From contig CASDRY010000084.1 in assembly GCA_949283235.1 (NCBI GenBank), positions 1-32,374 on the forward strand: a stretch of DNA of 32,374 nucleotides. Reading direction: 5' to 3'. Below, piece after piece: positions 25,225 to 32,285 of the stretch. Numbering within the stretch: position 1 is the stretch's first letter; every line of letters starts with the position of its first letter. Position numbers and translations under genes: made by a program. This DNA comes from an uncultured Spirochaetales bacterium. GTDB taxonomy: Bacteria; Spirochaetota; Spirochaetia; Sphaerochaetales; Sphaerochaetaceae. The notes under the pieces are model-generated. The model saw only the letters and a list, made by a program, of their open reading frames with translations, had not been told where the DNA came from and made no database searches.

Positions 25225-26261
25225 CTAGATGCCCCCGATTTTCTTGTCAGAGCGTAGAGGATCATACCATTTGAAACGATGATTCTCAGAACTTCTGACA
25301 TATCTGTATGAATCAGGTTGTTCATTACCGACGGGGTCATTGTAACTATTCCCTGATATAGAATCGTACCGATGATAACATTCACGATCGAAGCCTTGTT
25401 TACTGAAGCGCCTCCGATGAGGATAGCGGAAACAGCTGGCATAGCCATGTACATAGGTCCCTGATAGAGCTGGATGAATCCATATCCCTGCTGATAGCAG
25501 AGGATTCCAAGCGCACCAAGCCATGTAGACATGATAACCGAGAGAGTTCTCTGCTTATCGATGTTTATTCCTGAGGCTCTTGCAAATACAGGGTTCGAAC
25601 CAACCGCTGTCATCGCAGTTCCTGTCTTTGTGTGGAGGAATGCCCAGATTATGAAAGCGAAGATAGCAAAGAAGAGAAGCTCTCCAAGCGAGATCGAGAG
25701 GGTTCCGATGTTTATCTGGAGGAAATCCTTCAGGATGTGTGAATAGAAACCATCTGTTGATATTGTAGTTCTCAAACCGCTTCCTGAGTAACCCCAGACC
25801 ATTGTAGGTGACTTATATGGAAGGATGAGCCACATGATGGACATGAAAGCAACCGATGAGAAACCTACATAGGTCGCGATCATCATCTCGCTGCCTTTGA
25901 CCCTGTTCAGAAGCTTTCCATATCCCCATCCGAAGATGATTGCGAATGGAGTGGAGTAGAGGATAGCAAGCAAGAATGAAAGCGGTCCTGTAACTCCAGT
26001 TTCAATCGAAAGCGTTGCTCCAAGAAGCCCTGAGATGATTCCAAGCGGAAGACCGAAGTTAAGTCCACAGCCTGAGTGGATCATCGGGACCATGGCAAGA
26101 ACCATGATTGAGTTCATTCCGAAGCGGGCTAGGGTATCTGTAATACCATTGCCAACCTTGATTCCTACAAATGGTGCGATTATGAAGAGCAGGACAAGGA
26201 ATCCTGCGATGATAAGTCTTGGCAGACCAAAAGATTTAAGTGCTGCTTTGATTTTCTCCAT
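25221..26261 (-). CDS. ABC importer permease (first)
   Basis: A 346-residue permease of the same family as the second. It carries the coupling loop AVGSNPVFARASGINIDKQRTLS and the block ILIGGASVNKASIVNVIIG. ATG 26261 overlaps the ATPase stop by one base (TGATG) with AGGAGG seven bases upstream; a GTG at 26264 is possible. Hydrophobic segments number about nine or ten. With the second permease it would form the channel. Confidence 0.88.
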   Translation of the reverse strand: MEKIKAALKSFGLPRLIIAGFLVLLFIIAPFVGIKVGNGITDTLARFGMNSIMVLAMVPMIHSGCGLNFGLPLGIISGLLGATLSIETGVTGPLSFLLAILYSTPFAIIFGWGYGKLLNRVKGSEMMIATYVGFSSVAFMSIMWLILPYKSPTMVWGYSGSGLRTTISTDGFYSHILKDFLQINIGTLSISLGELLFFAIFAFIIWAFLHTKTGTAMTAVGSNPVFARASGINIDKQRTLSVIMSTWLGALGILCYQQGYGFIQLYQGPMYMAMPAVSAILIGGASVNKASIVNVIIGTILYQGIVTMTPSVMNNLIHTDMSEVLRIIVSNGMILYALTRKSGASR

Positions 26262-27865
26262 CACTTAGCCTCCTTTCCAGTCTTTCCGACCATCAGCATA
26301 CCGAAGTCTTCGCTTGGTGTGGTTGCAGGAAGAATTCCGGATACAGCTCCATCTGTGACGATAGCGATTCTGTCACAGCACTGTCTGAGTTCTTCGAGCT
26401 CGGAGGAGATCATGACGATTGTTACACCATTCTGTCTGTTGTACTCCTTGAGAGCCTGGAGAACGAGAGCTTTTGCTCCGATATCGATACCTCTTGTAGG
26501 CTCTGAGACAAAGAGAAGCTTCGGCTGAAGCGCAAATGACTTCGCAAGACAGATCTTCTGCTGGTTACCGCCTGAAAGCTCCTTAGCCTTCTGCTTAGAG
26601 GATGTACATTTGATCTGAAGCTGCTTGATGTATTTATTCGTGATTTCCTCGATAGCTGCCTGATCACGCCACTTGATAAGTCCTCCAAGATACTGCTTGA
26701 GGAACTTGTTCTGAATCTGCATTGCGGTGAATGCCACATTCCATTCAAGTGATTCATCGAGAAGAAGTCCCACACCACGTCTATCTTCAGAGACAAACGC
26801 GAGGGAAGAATCGAGACATGCGCGAGGATTGTTGAGCTCGATTGGCTTTCCATTAAGCTCTATATGGCCTCCAGCAGGGTAGAGCCCCATGATTCCATTA
26901 GGAATACCGATCTTTCCCTGTCCTGCAAGTCCGCCGATTCCAAGGAATTCTCCCTGATGCACATCGAGATTGACGTTCTTCACGATCTCACCAGGCATAT
27001 CGACCCAGAGATTCTTGATTGAAAGAACAATCTTATCTGAAAGCGGTCTTGCCTCTTCGGTCCTGACCTGAGTGCCTCCAACTTCGCGGCCAACCATCAA
27101 TCTCGCCATTTCAGCAATAGAGGTCTTTTTTGCATCGAGCTCGGAGATGATCTTTCCATCCCTCATGACGATGACTTTGTTGCAGACATCTATGATTTCC
27201 TGAAGACGATGTGTGATGAATATCACGGAGATGCCCTGAGCGGAGAGATTCTTGATGGCCTTGAGAAGCATCTCTGCTTCCTTCTCCGACAGAACAGCGG
27301 TAGGCTCATCGAGGACAAGCAGCCTGATAGAGCTCTTTGATATTTCCCTGGATATCTCCGTGAACTGCTTATGGCCAACTGGCATTTCAGATACGAGCAT
27401 ATCTGGGTCGAGCTTGACTCCAAGCTTTGTTATGGCCTCGATTGCTTTTTTCTGTAAAGCCTTTCTATCTATAGTGTTAGCCCTCTTTCCAAATACAAGT
27501 GAGAGGACACTTTTATTTTCTGGTTCCCTGTTCAGGACAATGTTCTCAGCTGCGGTGAATCCGGGGAGCAGAGAGAACTCCTGGTGTACCATGCCGATGC
27601 CTGCTTTAAGCGCATCCAAAGGTGATGTAAACTTTACTTCTTTTCCATCTATGAGGACCTTTCCCCCATAGCCTCCCGTCTGATGAATGACGTCCATTCC
27701 GAAAAGAATGTTCATGAGAGTACTCTTTCCGGCTCCGTTCTCTCCGACTAGGCCAAGCACTTCTCCTGCTTTTAGCGTGAAATTAACGTCTTTCAGTACG
27801 GGGTTTCCATTGTAATCCTTGCTTACGTTCTGCATTTCTAGCAAGGGCTTTGTCATTTCACTCAT
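26261..27865 (-). CDS. ABC importer ATPase with two fused nucleotide-binding domains
   Basis: A 534-residue tandem ATPase of the sugar/nucleoside importer type. In the first domain Walker A is GENGAGKS (41-48) and Walker B is LDEPT (185-189), but the signature is MPVGHKQ (161-167) and not LSGGQ-like. In the second domain the signature is a clean LSGGNQQ (430-436), but the P-loop reads GLAGQGKIG (312-320), with no Ser/Thr after the lysine, and Walker B has VSEPT (453-457), a serine for the aspartate. The good motifs combine into one site and the degenerate ones into the other. AAGGGG precedes ATG 27865. A hairpin separates it from the binding-protein gene. Confidence 0.93.
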   Translation of the reverse strand: MSEMTKPLLEMQNVSKDYNGNPVLKDVNFTLKAGEVLGLVGENGAGKSTLMNILFGMDVIHQTGGYGGKVLIDGKEVKFTSPLDALKAGIGMVHQEFSLLPGFTAAENIVLNREPENKSVLSLVFGKRANTIDRKALQKKAIEAITKLGVKLDPDMLVSEMPVGHKQFTEISREISKSSIRLLVLDEPTAVLSEKEAEMLLKAIKNLSAQGISVIFITHRLQEIIDVCNKVIVMRDGKIISELDAKKTSIAEMARLMVGREVGGTQVRTEEARPLSDKIVLSIKNLWVDMPGEIVKNVNLDVHQGEFLGIGGLAGQGKIGIPNGIMGLYPAGGHIELNGKPIELNNPRACLDSSLAFVSEDRRGVGLLLDESLEWNVAFTAMQIQNKFLKQYLGGLIKWRDQAAIEEITNKYIKQLQIKCTSSKQKAKELSGGNQQKICLAKSFALQPKLLFVSEPTRGIDIGAKALVLQALKEYNRQNGVTIVMISSELEELRQCCDRIAIVTDGAVSGILPATTPSEDFGMLMVGKTGKEAK

Positions 27866-27886
27866 TCTTACCCCTTATATTCATAG

Positions 27887-27912
27887 AAGAAAGGGGAGGA
27901 AGCCTCCCCTTT
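27887..27912 (-). terminator. Attenuator-like hairpin between binding protein and ATPase genes
   Basis: Minus strand AAAGGGGAGG and CCTCCCCTTT form a perfect 10-bp stem with a 3-base loop (27912-27890), followed by CTTCTATG. The T-run is weak, so it is probably leaky and makes binding protein more abundant than the ATPase and permeases. Confidence 0.75.
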
Positions 27913-27930
27913 CCCGAGGATTGAAGTTTA

Positions 27931-29148
27931 TTAGTTGAACTCCTTTCCAGTCATGTAGAATGCCCACTCTGGGACTTCTACGTCTGTGTTGCCCATGTAG
28001 TATCCCGGATCACCCATGATGTATGTATCCTGATATACGAGGACGAAGTTATCGCTGGAAACACCGGAATTTGCATCTACATAGTAGGATCCATTCCAGT
28101 TAGCACCAGGTGTATAGTAAGAGAATGCCTGTCTGATGTTGCGGATTGATGTGTAATCGAAATCCTCACCATTCATCTCAGCTTCGATTGCTTCATATGC
28201 GAGGCGTCCGAGACCAGCTGTAGTTGTGTAACCATAGCTGTATGCCCATGTTCCGAAGCGTCCTGCACCACCCTGCTCAACAACAGCAGCCTCAACCTTT
28301 GCAAGGATTGCAGGGAAGTCGCCAGCTTCTGCTGAAAGGTCGATTCCGAGAGCTCCAGGATATCCCATAAGTGGGGAAGGAAGGTCAGCTTCTACAAAGT
28401 ATCCGCCATACTGCATGAGCTGTCTGAGAAGAGGCTCTGTATGTGCGTCATTTGTACAGAAGAATGCTGTGTTCTCACCATATCTCTCGATCCATGCTGG
28501 AGTCTGCTCGAGGATGTACTGCTGAGCACCTGCGATACCTACGTCGGATGTCGGGTCTGGAGCAGATACGTCTACGAATGTCATTCCAAGCTCGTTACAT
28601 GTCTGGATCATGATAGCTCTTCTTCTCTGCATCTTCTCCATTGCGAGGTGGCGTGGAAAGGAGATGTGTACGAATGTATCGCATCCGAGCTCGTGAGCTG
28701 CATTGATCATGAGGTATCCACGTGCTACGAAATCGTTCGAAGTTACGAGATCAGCAGCGCCGGAGATGAGGTAAGGCTCCTCATGTGCTTCTCCTGCGAA
28801 GCAAAGGATGTCTGGTCTTACAGCCTTGATCTGGCGGAATGCCTCAGCTGTGCCAGGAACAGCCTGGTTTACGATGACTGCCTTCATGAGAGGATCGTCA
28901 GCAAGACCAGCAATAACGGAGATTGTTGTTTCCTGCTCTTCCATGAAGTTGTCAGGGTATGTCATGTGCTGGATATATCCGCCATCTGCTACAGCGCCAT
29001 ATTCAGCAATGAGAGCCTCTGCACCGCGGAGGTCATCCTCTGACTGTGATACAGTTCCAGTAACAACACCGATGTGGAACGGTGCATCTGCGAAAGCTGC
29101 AGAAGAAAGAACTACAAGCACCATGAGTGCTGTTAAGAGTTTCTTCAT
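27931..29148 (-). CDS. DUF3798-type periplasmic substrate-binding protein
   Basis: A 405-residue exported protein: signal peptide (MKKLLTALM start, AAFA end) and a mature two-lobed periplasmic-binding fold of the BMP/ribose-binding type. Clear segments are HIGVVTGTVSQSEDDLRGAE, VIAGLADDPLMKAVIVNQAVPG and TAFFCTNDAHTEPLLRQLM. I assign it to DUF3798 from the start and layout; the ligand is unknown (sugar or nucleoside are the guesses). I see no lipobox cysteine. AAGGAG lies before ATG 29148. It is the first gene of the five-gene importer operon. Confidence 0.85.
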   Translation of the reverse strand: MKKLLTALMVLVVLSSAAFADAPFHIGVVTGTVSQSEDDLRGAEALIAEYGAVADGGYIQHMTYPDNFMEEQETTISVIAGLADDPLMKAVIVNQAVPGTAEAFRQIKAVRPDILCFAGEAHEEPYLISGAADLVTSNDFVARGYLMINAAHELGCDTFVHISFPRHLAMEKMQRRRAIMIQTCNELGMTFVDVSAPDPTSDVGIAGAQQYILEQTPAWIERYGENTAFFCTNDAHTEPLLRQLMQYGGYFVEADLPSPLMGYPGALGIDLSAEAGDFPAILAKVEAAVVEQGGAGRFGTWAYSYGYTTTAGLGRLAYEAIEAEMNGEDFDYTSIRNIRQAFSYYTPGANWNGSYYVDANSGVSSDNFVLVYQDTYIMGDPGYYMGNTDVEVPEWAFYMTGKEFN

Positions 29149-29175
29149 TGTGTACTCCTTATCTAGTATTGCTTG

Positions 29176-29205
29176 ACTTTACCATCCTATCGGGAAAATA
29201 TGCAA
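29176..29205 (-). promoter_or_regulatory. Promoter of the ABC importer operon
   Basis: Minus strand TTGCAT (29205-29200), 18-bp spacer, TAAAGT (29181-29176) preceded by TG-G (extended -10). The -35 box is one arm of the ATGCAA dyad. The start would fall near 29169. Confidence 0.6.
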
Positions 29206-29236
29206 GCTTTTGCATTGATTTTCATTGAATATGCAA
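29198..29236. promoter_or_regulatory. Dyad plus third copy of ATATGCAA, candidate operator
   Basis: ATATGCAA at 29198-29205 and, inverted, TTTTGCAT at 29208-29215 form a dyad; a third ATATGCAA is at 29229-29236, 31 bp (about three helix turns) from the first. It overlaps the -35 of the importer promoter. Confidence 0.45.
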
Positions 29237-29264
29237 AGAAATGTATGCTGAAATCGATTTATAG

Positions 29265-29279
29265 CGACATTATATGTCG
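29265..29279. promoter_or_regulatory. Perfect dyad CGACAT-TAT-ATGTCG before the sigma gene
   Basis: A 6-bp inverted repeat with a 3-base centre. A weak TATAAA at 29292-29297 follows; if that is the -10 box of the sigma gene, the dyad covers its -35 region. Confidence 0.4.
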
Positions 29280-29317
29280 TAGTGAATGTTCTATAAATTC
29301 TCCTGAAAGGAGAGCTT

Positions 29318-30055
29318 ATGAACAGAGCTGTTTTAACCAGTGCAAAGAGTGGTAATCCTAAGGACAGAGAGAGGCTTTTGCTCGATTTCGATGGTCTTAT
29401 AAGGTCGATTGCAAAGAGCTATGCATCAAGGATAGAAGGAGCTGAATCTCTTGAGGATCTTATCCAGGTCGGAAGGATAGGTTTTCTGGATGCGCTTGAT
29501 CGATTCGATGAGAACATAGCACCGGCATTCATTCCCTATGCAAAGGAAGGTGTGAGGATGGCTATAAGGGATCATCTTAACAAAGCTATGAGACTGATAA
29601 GACTCCCTAAAAGCGCAATCGAAAGCGTGAAGGTGCTCTCTGCGGCTTATTCCGAACTGCAGGAGGAAGGGGAAGACATGCCGCAAAGGGGAAAGGTCCT
29701 GGAAAAGACAGGCTTTACAGAAAGAAAACTTAAAAATGCTGAACGAAACTGGAAGCTTCAGATGCCTATGAGCCTTGATTACCAATATGGTGATGATAAC
29801 ATTCTCTCTGATTTGATTGACTCGGGTGTATCTGAAGTGGAGAGGGCGGACACCGATATGCTTATAGACAAACTTCACTCATCACTTTCCTCGCTTTCTA
29901 TCGATGATAGATTTCTTATCAATTCGCTCTATGGTTCATTCGGAGCTAAGAAGCTGAAGCCTTCTGACATAGCTGCAAAGCTTTCTATTTCCGTTGGTGC
30001 GGTGAGAAACAGACAGCGGCGTATAGAGTGTTCTCTGTACAGAGCAATCTCCTGA
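29318..30055 (+). CDS. Sigma-70 family RNA polymerase sigma factor
   Basis: A 245-residue alternative sigma factor with regions 2, 3 and 4. Region 2 is clear: LIRSIAKSYAS, then DLIQVGRIGFLDALDRFDE and AFIPYAKEGVRMAIRDHL. Region 3 (about 115-160) has an HTH-like RGKVLEKTGFTERKLKNAE, then region 4 with KPSDIAAKLSISVGAVRNRQRRIE. No anti-sigma gene is adjacent. ATG 29318 has GAAAGGAG upstream. It might be a flagellar, stress or envelope factor; the class is not settled from the sequence. It diverges from the importer operon. Confidence 0.9.
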   Translation: MNRAVLTSAKSGNPKDRERLLLDFDGLIRSIAKSYASRIEGAESLEDLIQVGRIGFLDALDRFDENIAPAFIPYAKEGVRMAIRDHLNKAMRLIRLPKSAIESVKVLSAAYSELQEEGEDMPQRGKVLEKTGFTERKLKNAERNWKLQMPMSLDYQYGDDNILSDLIDSGVSEVERADTDMLIDKLHSSLSSLSIDDRFLINSLYGSFGAKKLKPSDIAAKLSISVGAVRNRQRRIECSLYRAIS

Positions 30056-30070
30056 TGGTAGTCTTTGAGT

Positions 30071-30556
30071 ATGATCAGAAAGGCAGAGCTAGGCGATCTT
30101 GATACGATAATCTCCATCTATGACAAGGCCAGGGCTTATATGAGAGCTAACGGCAACAGAAAGCAGTGGATAAATGGATACCCTGGGCGTGAGGCGCTTT
30201 TGTATGATATCGAGGCTGAGCGGCTATATGTGCTTGAAGATACATTCGGTCTCTACGGGGTTTTCATGCTGCGTGTTGGTGATGATCCGACTTATGCGGA
30301 GATAAGAGATGGTGAGTGGATGGATGGGAGTGAGTACGCAGTCCTTCACAGAGTAGCCTCCTCTGGCCGCAGAAAGGGGGTGCTTCATGAAGTCATTGAG
30401 TTTGCTGCCTCCAAATGTCCTCATATAAGGATAGATACCCATGAAGACAATCTTCCGATGCAGAATGCGCTCAGGAAGGATGGTTTTTCCAGACGTGGCA
30501 TAATCGTCTGCGATGATGGAACTGATAGAGTCGCATTTGAGAGAGTTTTTAATTGA
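30071..30556 (+). CDS. GNAT-family N-acetyltransferase
   Basis: A 161-residue GNAT protein: start MIRKAELGDLDTIISIYDKARAYM, acetyl-CoA-binding loop VASSGRRKGVLHEVIEFA (R/G-x-x-G pattern), then RIDTHEDNLPMQNALRKDGF, the usual motif B. The substrate is unknown. ATG 30071 lacks a good ribosome site; a TTG at 30065 is another candidate. It lies 15 bases after the sigma gene and is likely cotranscribed with it. The stop overlaps the next promoter's -35 box. Confidence 0.8.
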   Translation: MIRKAELGDLDTIISIYDKARAYMRANGNRKQWINGYPGREALLYDIEAERLYVLEDTFGLYGVFMLRVGDDPTYAEIRDGEWMDGSEYAVLHRVASSGRRKGVLHEVIEFAASKCPHIRIDTHEDNLPMQNALRKDGFSRRGIIVCDDGTDRVAFERVFN

Positions 30557-30581
30557 GTTCTCTTCTCTTTGGTTGTATTCT
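30553..30581 (+). promoter_or_regulatory. Predicted promoter of the sugar kinase gene
   Basis: TTGAGT (30553-30558), 17-bp spacer, TATTCT (30576-30581). The start would be near 30588, at the edge of a dyad. Confidence 0.65.
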
Positions 30582-30588
30582 TTTCTTC

Positions 30589-30613
30589 AGAAATGAAACG
30601 TTGTTTCGTTTCT
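30589..30613. promoter_or_regulatory. Dyad at the transcript start, KdgR-like operator
   Basis: AGAAATGAAAC (30589-30599), GTT, GTTTCGTTTCT (30603-30613): an 11-bp inverted repeat with one G-T wobble. The core GAAAC-n3-GTTTC resembles the site I remember for KdgR-type control of KDG and uronate genes. It sits between the promoter and the ribosome site GAGGAG (30614-30619). Confidence 0.6.
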
Positions 30614-30626
30614 GAGGAGTTAAGTA

Positions 30627-31712
30627 ATGTCTGTCATCGTAACCTTCGGAGAAGTTTTAGCAAGGATAACAACAGAAGGATACTATACTTTCCGCCAGTC
30701 TCTTCCTGGTCGTGTCACCTTCTCTTTTGCAGGAGCTGAAGCAAATGTAGCCTCATCGATTTCCCTCCTGGGTGGAAAGTCGAGGTATATAACAGCCCTC
30801 CCTGATAACGATATTTCCGAGGCATGCCTTGGTAATCTCAGGAATCTTGGAGTTGATGAGTCCTATATTCTCAGAAAGCAGTCCGGGCGCCTTGGTCTGT
30901 ATTATGTTCAGGCTGGTGCGGATCAGCGTCCAAGCAAGGTAATTTATGATAGGGAGGGTTCGACTTTCTCAACCACGGAAGGCTATGAGTATGACTGGGA
31001 TGCGGTATTCGAGGGAGCTTCGATTCTTCATGTCTCTGGAATAACTCCTGCAGTTTCAAAGACTGCGGCAGAAGCTCAGCTTTTGTGTATGAAGAAGGCG
31101 AAGGAGCATGGTCTTCTTATTTCATTTGACTGCAATTTCCGTTCAAAGCTCTGGAACTGGGAACCGGGAACCCCTAAGGAGAAGCTTGCTGGCAGGGTAA
31201 TAGGGGAGATGATGGATTATGTTGATATTCTCTTCGCGGCAAGGCGTGATGCTGAGGAGCTTCTTGGAATCAAGGTAGATTGTGACAAGAACGCGACTAG
31301 AATAGATGAGCAGCCTTATATCGCAGAGGCTATAAACAGGCGTTATGACTCTGTGAAGCTTCTTCTGACAACGATGAGACAGTCAATAAGCGCGACATAC
31401 AATAAATGGGGTGCTGCCATGTATGATATCTCAGATGGAATGCAGTATGTCTCTCCATGTGTTGATGGAAAGTATGTTCCTTATGATATCACATCAATTG
31501 TTGATAGAATCGGGGCAGGGGACAGTTTCGCTGCAGGGCTTCTATATGCGCTTACAGATCCTGAGCTGAAGAAGGATAAGCAGATGGTTATCGATTTCGC
31601 TACAGCTGCTTCCTGTCTCTGCCACACTATTCTTCAGGATATAAACTTCGTTTCCAAGGAGGATGTTCTTTCCTTGATGCGAAGCGGTGGACATGGGACT
31701 GTTTCGAGGTAA
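30627..31712 (+). CDS. kdgK: PfkB-family sugar kinase, 2-keto-3-deoxygluconate kinase-like
   Basis: A 361-residue PfkB-type kinase that most resembles KdgK, which makes KDPG from 2-keto-3-deoxygluconate with ATP. Motifs: N-terminal TFGEVLARIT, the substrate segment FAGAEANVASSISLLGG, then ISFDCNFRSKLW, LFAARRDAEELLG, and the PfkB signature 2 DRIGAGDSFAAGLLYAL with the catalytic Asp. ATG 30627 has GAGGAG. It has its own promoter and dyad. Related kinases (fructokinase) are possible, but the NFR-x-LW and GAEAN segments favour KdgK. No aldolase is seen nearby. Confidence 0.8.
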   Translation: MSVIVTFGEVLARITTEGYYTFRQSLPGRVTFSFAGAEANVASSISLLGGKSRYITALPDNDISEACLGNLRNLGVDESYILRKQSGRLGLYYVQAGADQRPSKVIYDREGSTFSTTEGYEYDWDAVFEGASILHVSGITPAVSKTAAEAQLLCMKKAKEHGLLISFDCNFRSKLWNWEPGTPKEKLAGRVIGEMMDYVDILFAARRDAEELLGIKVDCDKNATRIDEQPYIAEAINRRYDSVKLLLTTMRQSISATYNKWGAAMYDISDGMQYVSPCVDGKYVPYDITSIVDRIGAGDSFAAGLLYALTDPELKKDKQMVIDFATAASCLCHTILQDINFVSKEDVLSLMRSGGHGTVSR

Positions 31713-31767
31713 CTTGCCATTATGAAAATGAGGTATTACCTTTAATATATAATTTAAGGAGAAAGTT

Positions 31768-32145
31768 ATGGGATTTTCAGTTTATAAATGCCCGGATTGC
31801 GGGACAATCGTAATGATGATCAAGAAGGGTGGATGCACACCATCATGCTGTGGCCATGCTATGCCTGAGCTTTCAGCAAATACAACAGATGCCGCACAGG
31901 AGAAGCATGTTCCAGTTGCAGAGGTCAAGGGAAATGAGATTGTGGTAAAGGTTGGCTCAGTTGCACATCCAATGACAGAAGAGCACCTTATCGAATGGAT
32001 TGCTCTTGAGACAAAGAGCGGAGTAGAGATCAAGTATCTCAAGGCTGGAGAGACTCCGGAAGCAGTATTCGCAAACAAGGGAGATGCAGTTGCAGTTTAT
32101 GCGTATTGCAATCTTCATGGGCTATGGAAATCAGAGCTTAACTAA
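31768..32145 (+). CDS. Desulfoferrodoxin / superoxide reductase, two-iron form
   Basis: Reduces superoxide to hydrogen peroxide without making oxygen, a usual defence of anaerobes. The 125-residue protein has both metal sites. Center I is the desulforedoxin-like Fe(Cys)4: C8 and C11 (CPDC), C27 and C28 (SCC), with an extra C23. Center II ligands are H47 (EKHVP, with E45 and K46), H67, H73 (EEHLIEW), C114 and H117 (YCNLHGLW). The mononuclear neelaredoxin form seen in some treponemes lacks center I cysteines. ATG 31768 has AAGGAG. It follows the kinase by 55 bases; a consensus TATAAT at 31748 is too close to the ribosome site to be a normal promoter. Confidence 0.95.
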   Translation: MGFSVYKCPDCGTIVMMIKKGGCTPSCCGHAMPELSANTTDAAQEKHVPVAEVKGNEIVVKVGSVAHPMTEEHLIEWIALETKSGVEIKYLKAGETPEAVFANKGDAVAVYAYCNLHGLWKSELN

Positions 32146-32172
32146 ATTAAACTGCTATAAGTATAATATGGA

Positions 32173-32205
32173 TTAAGGGGTGAAGTGATATCACCCCTTA
32201 ATTGT
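32173..32205 (+). terminator. Terminator after the superoxide reductase
   Basis: TTAAGGGGTGA (32173-32183), loop AGTGATA, TCACCCCTTAA (32191-32201): a perfect 11-bp stem, then TTGTTT. The A-rich left side lets it also act on the minus strand. Confidence 0.85.
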
Positions 32206-32211
32206 TTAACT

Positions 32212-32227
32212 ATGATACGTATATCAT
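32212..32227. repeat. Small perfect dyad ATGATA-CGTA-TATCAT
   Basis: A 6-bp inverted repeat with a 4-base centre, in the gap after the terminator. It may be an operator for the promoter at 32255; no further support. Confidence 0.35.
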
Positions 32228-32254
32228 TATAATAAAAGCCCTATCTGCACAGCG

Positions 32255-32283
32255 TTGCAACATATGAACAATAGACATAATAT
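32255..32283 (+). promoter_or_regulatory. Predicted promoter before the right-edge structured element
   Basis: TTGCAA (32255-32260), 17-bp spacer, TAATAT (32278-32283). The start would lie near 32290, where the series of stems begins. Confidence 0.55.
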
Positions 32284-32285
32284 TT

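Noticed and set aside
24836-25228. 130-residue plus-strand frame over the permease gene
   Set aside because: Shadow of a clear permease; composition (I, P, M repeats) reflects antisense of hydrophobic codons.
28441-29043. 200-residue cysteine-rich plus-strand frame
   Set aside because: It is antisense to the binding-protein gene, which has a signal peptide and family match; no ribosome site or promoter.
31748-31753. Consensus TATAAT before the superoxide reductase gene
   Set aside because: A start from it would fall in the ribosome site AAGGAG (31756-31761) and no -35 is spaced properly; probably chance in an AT-rich gap.
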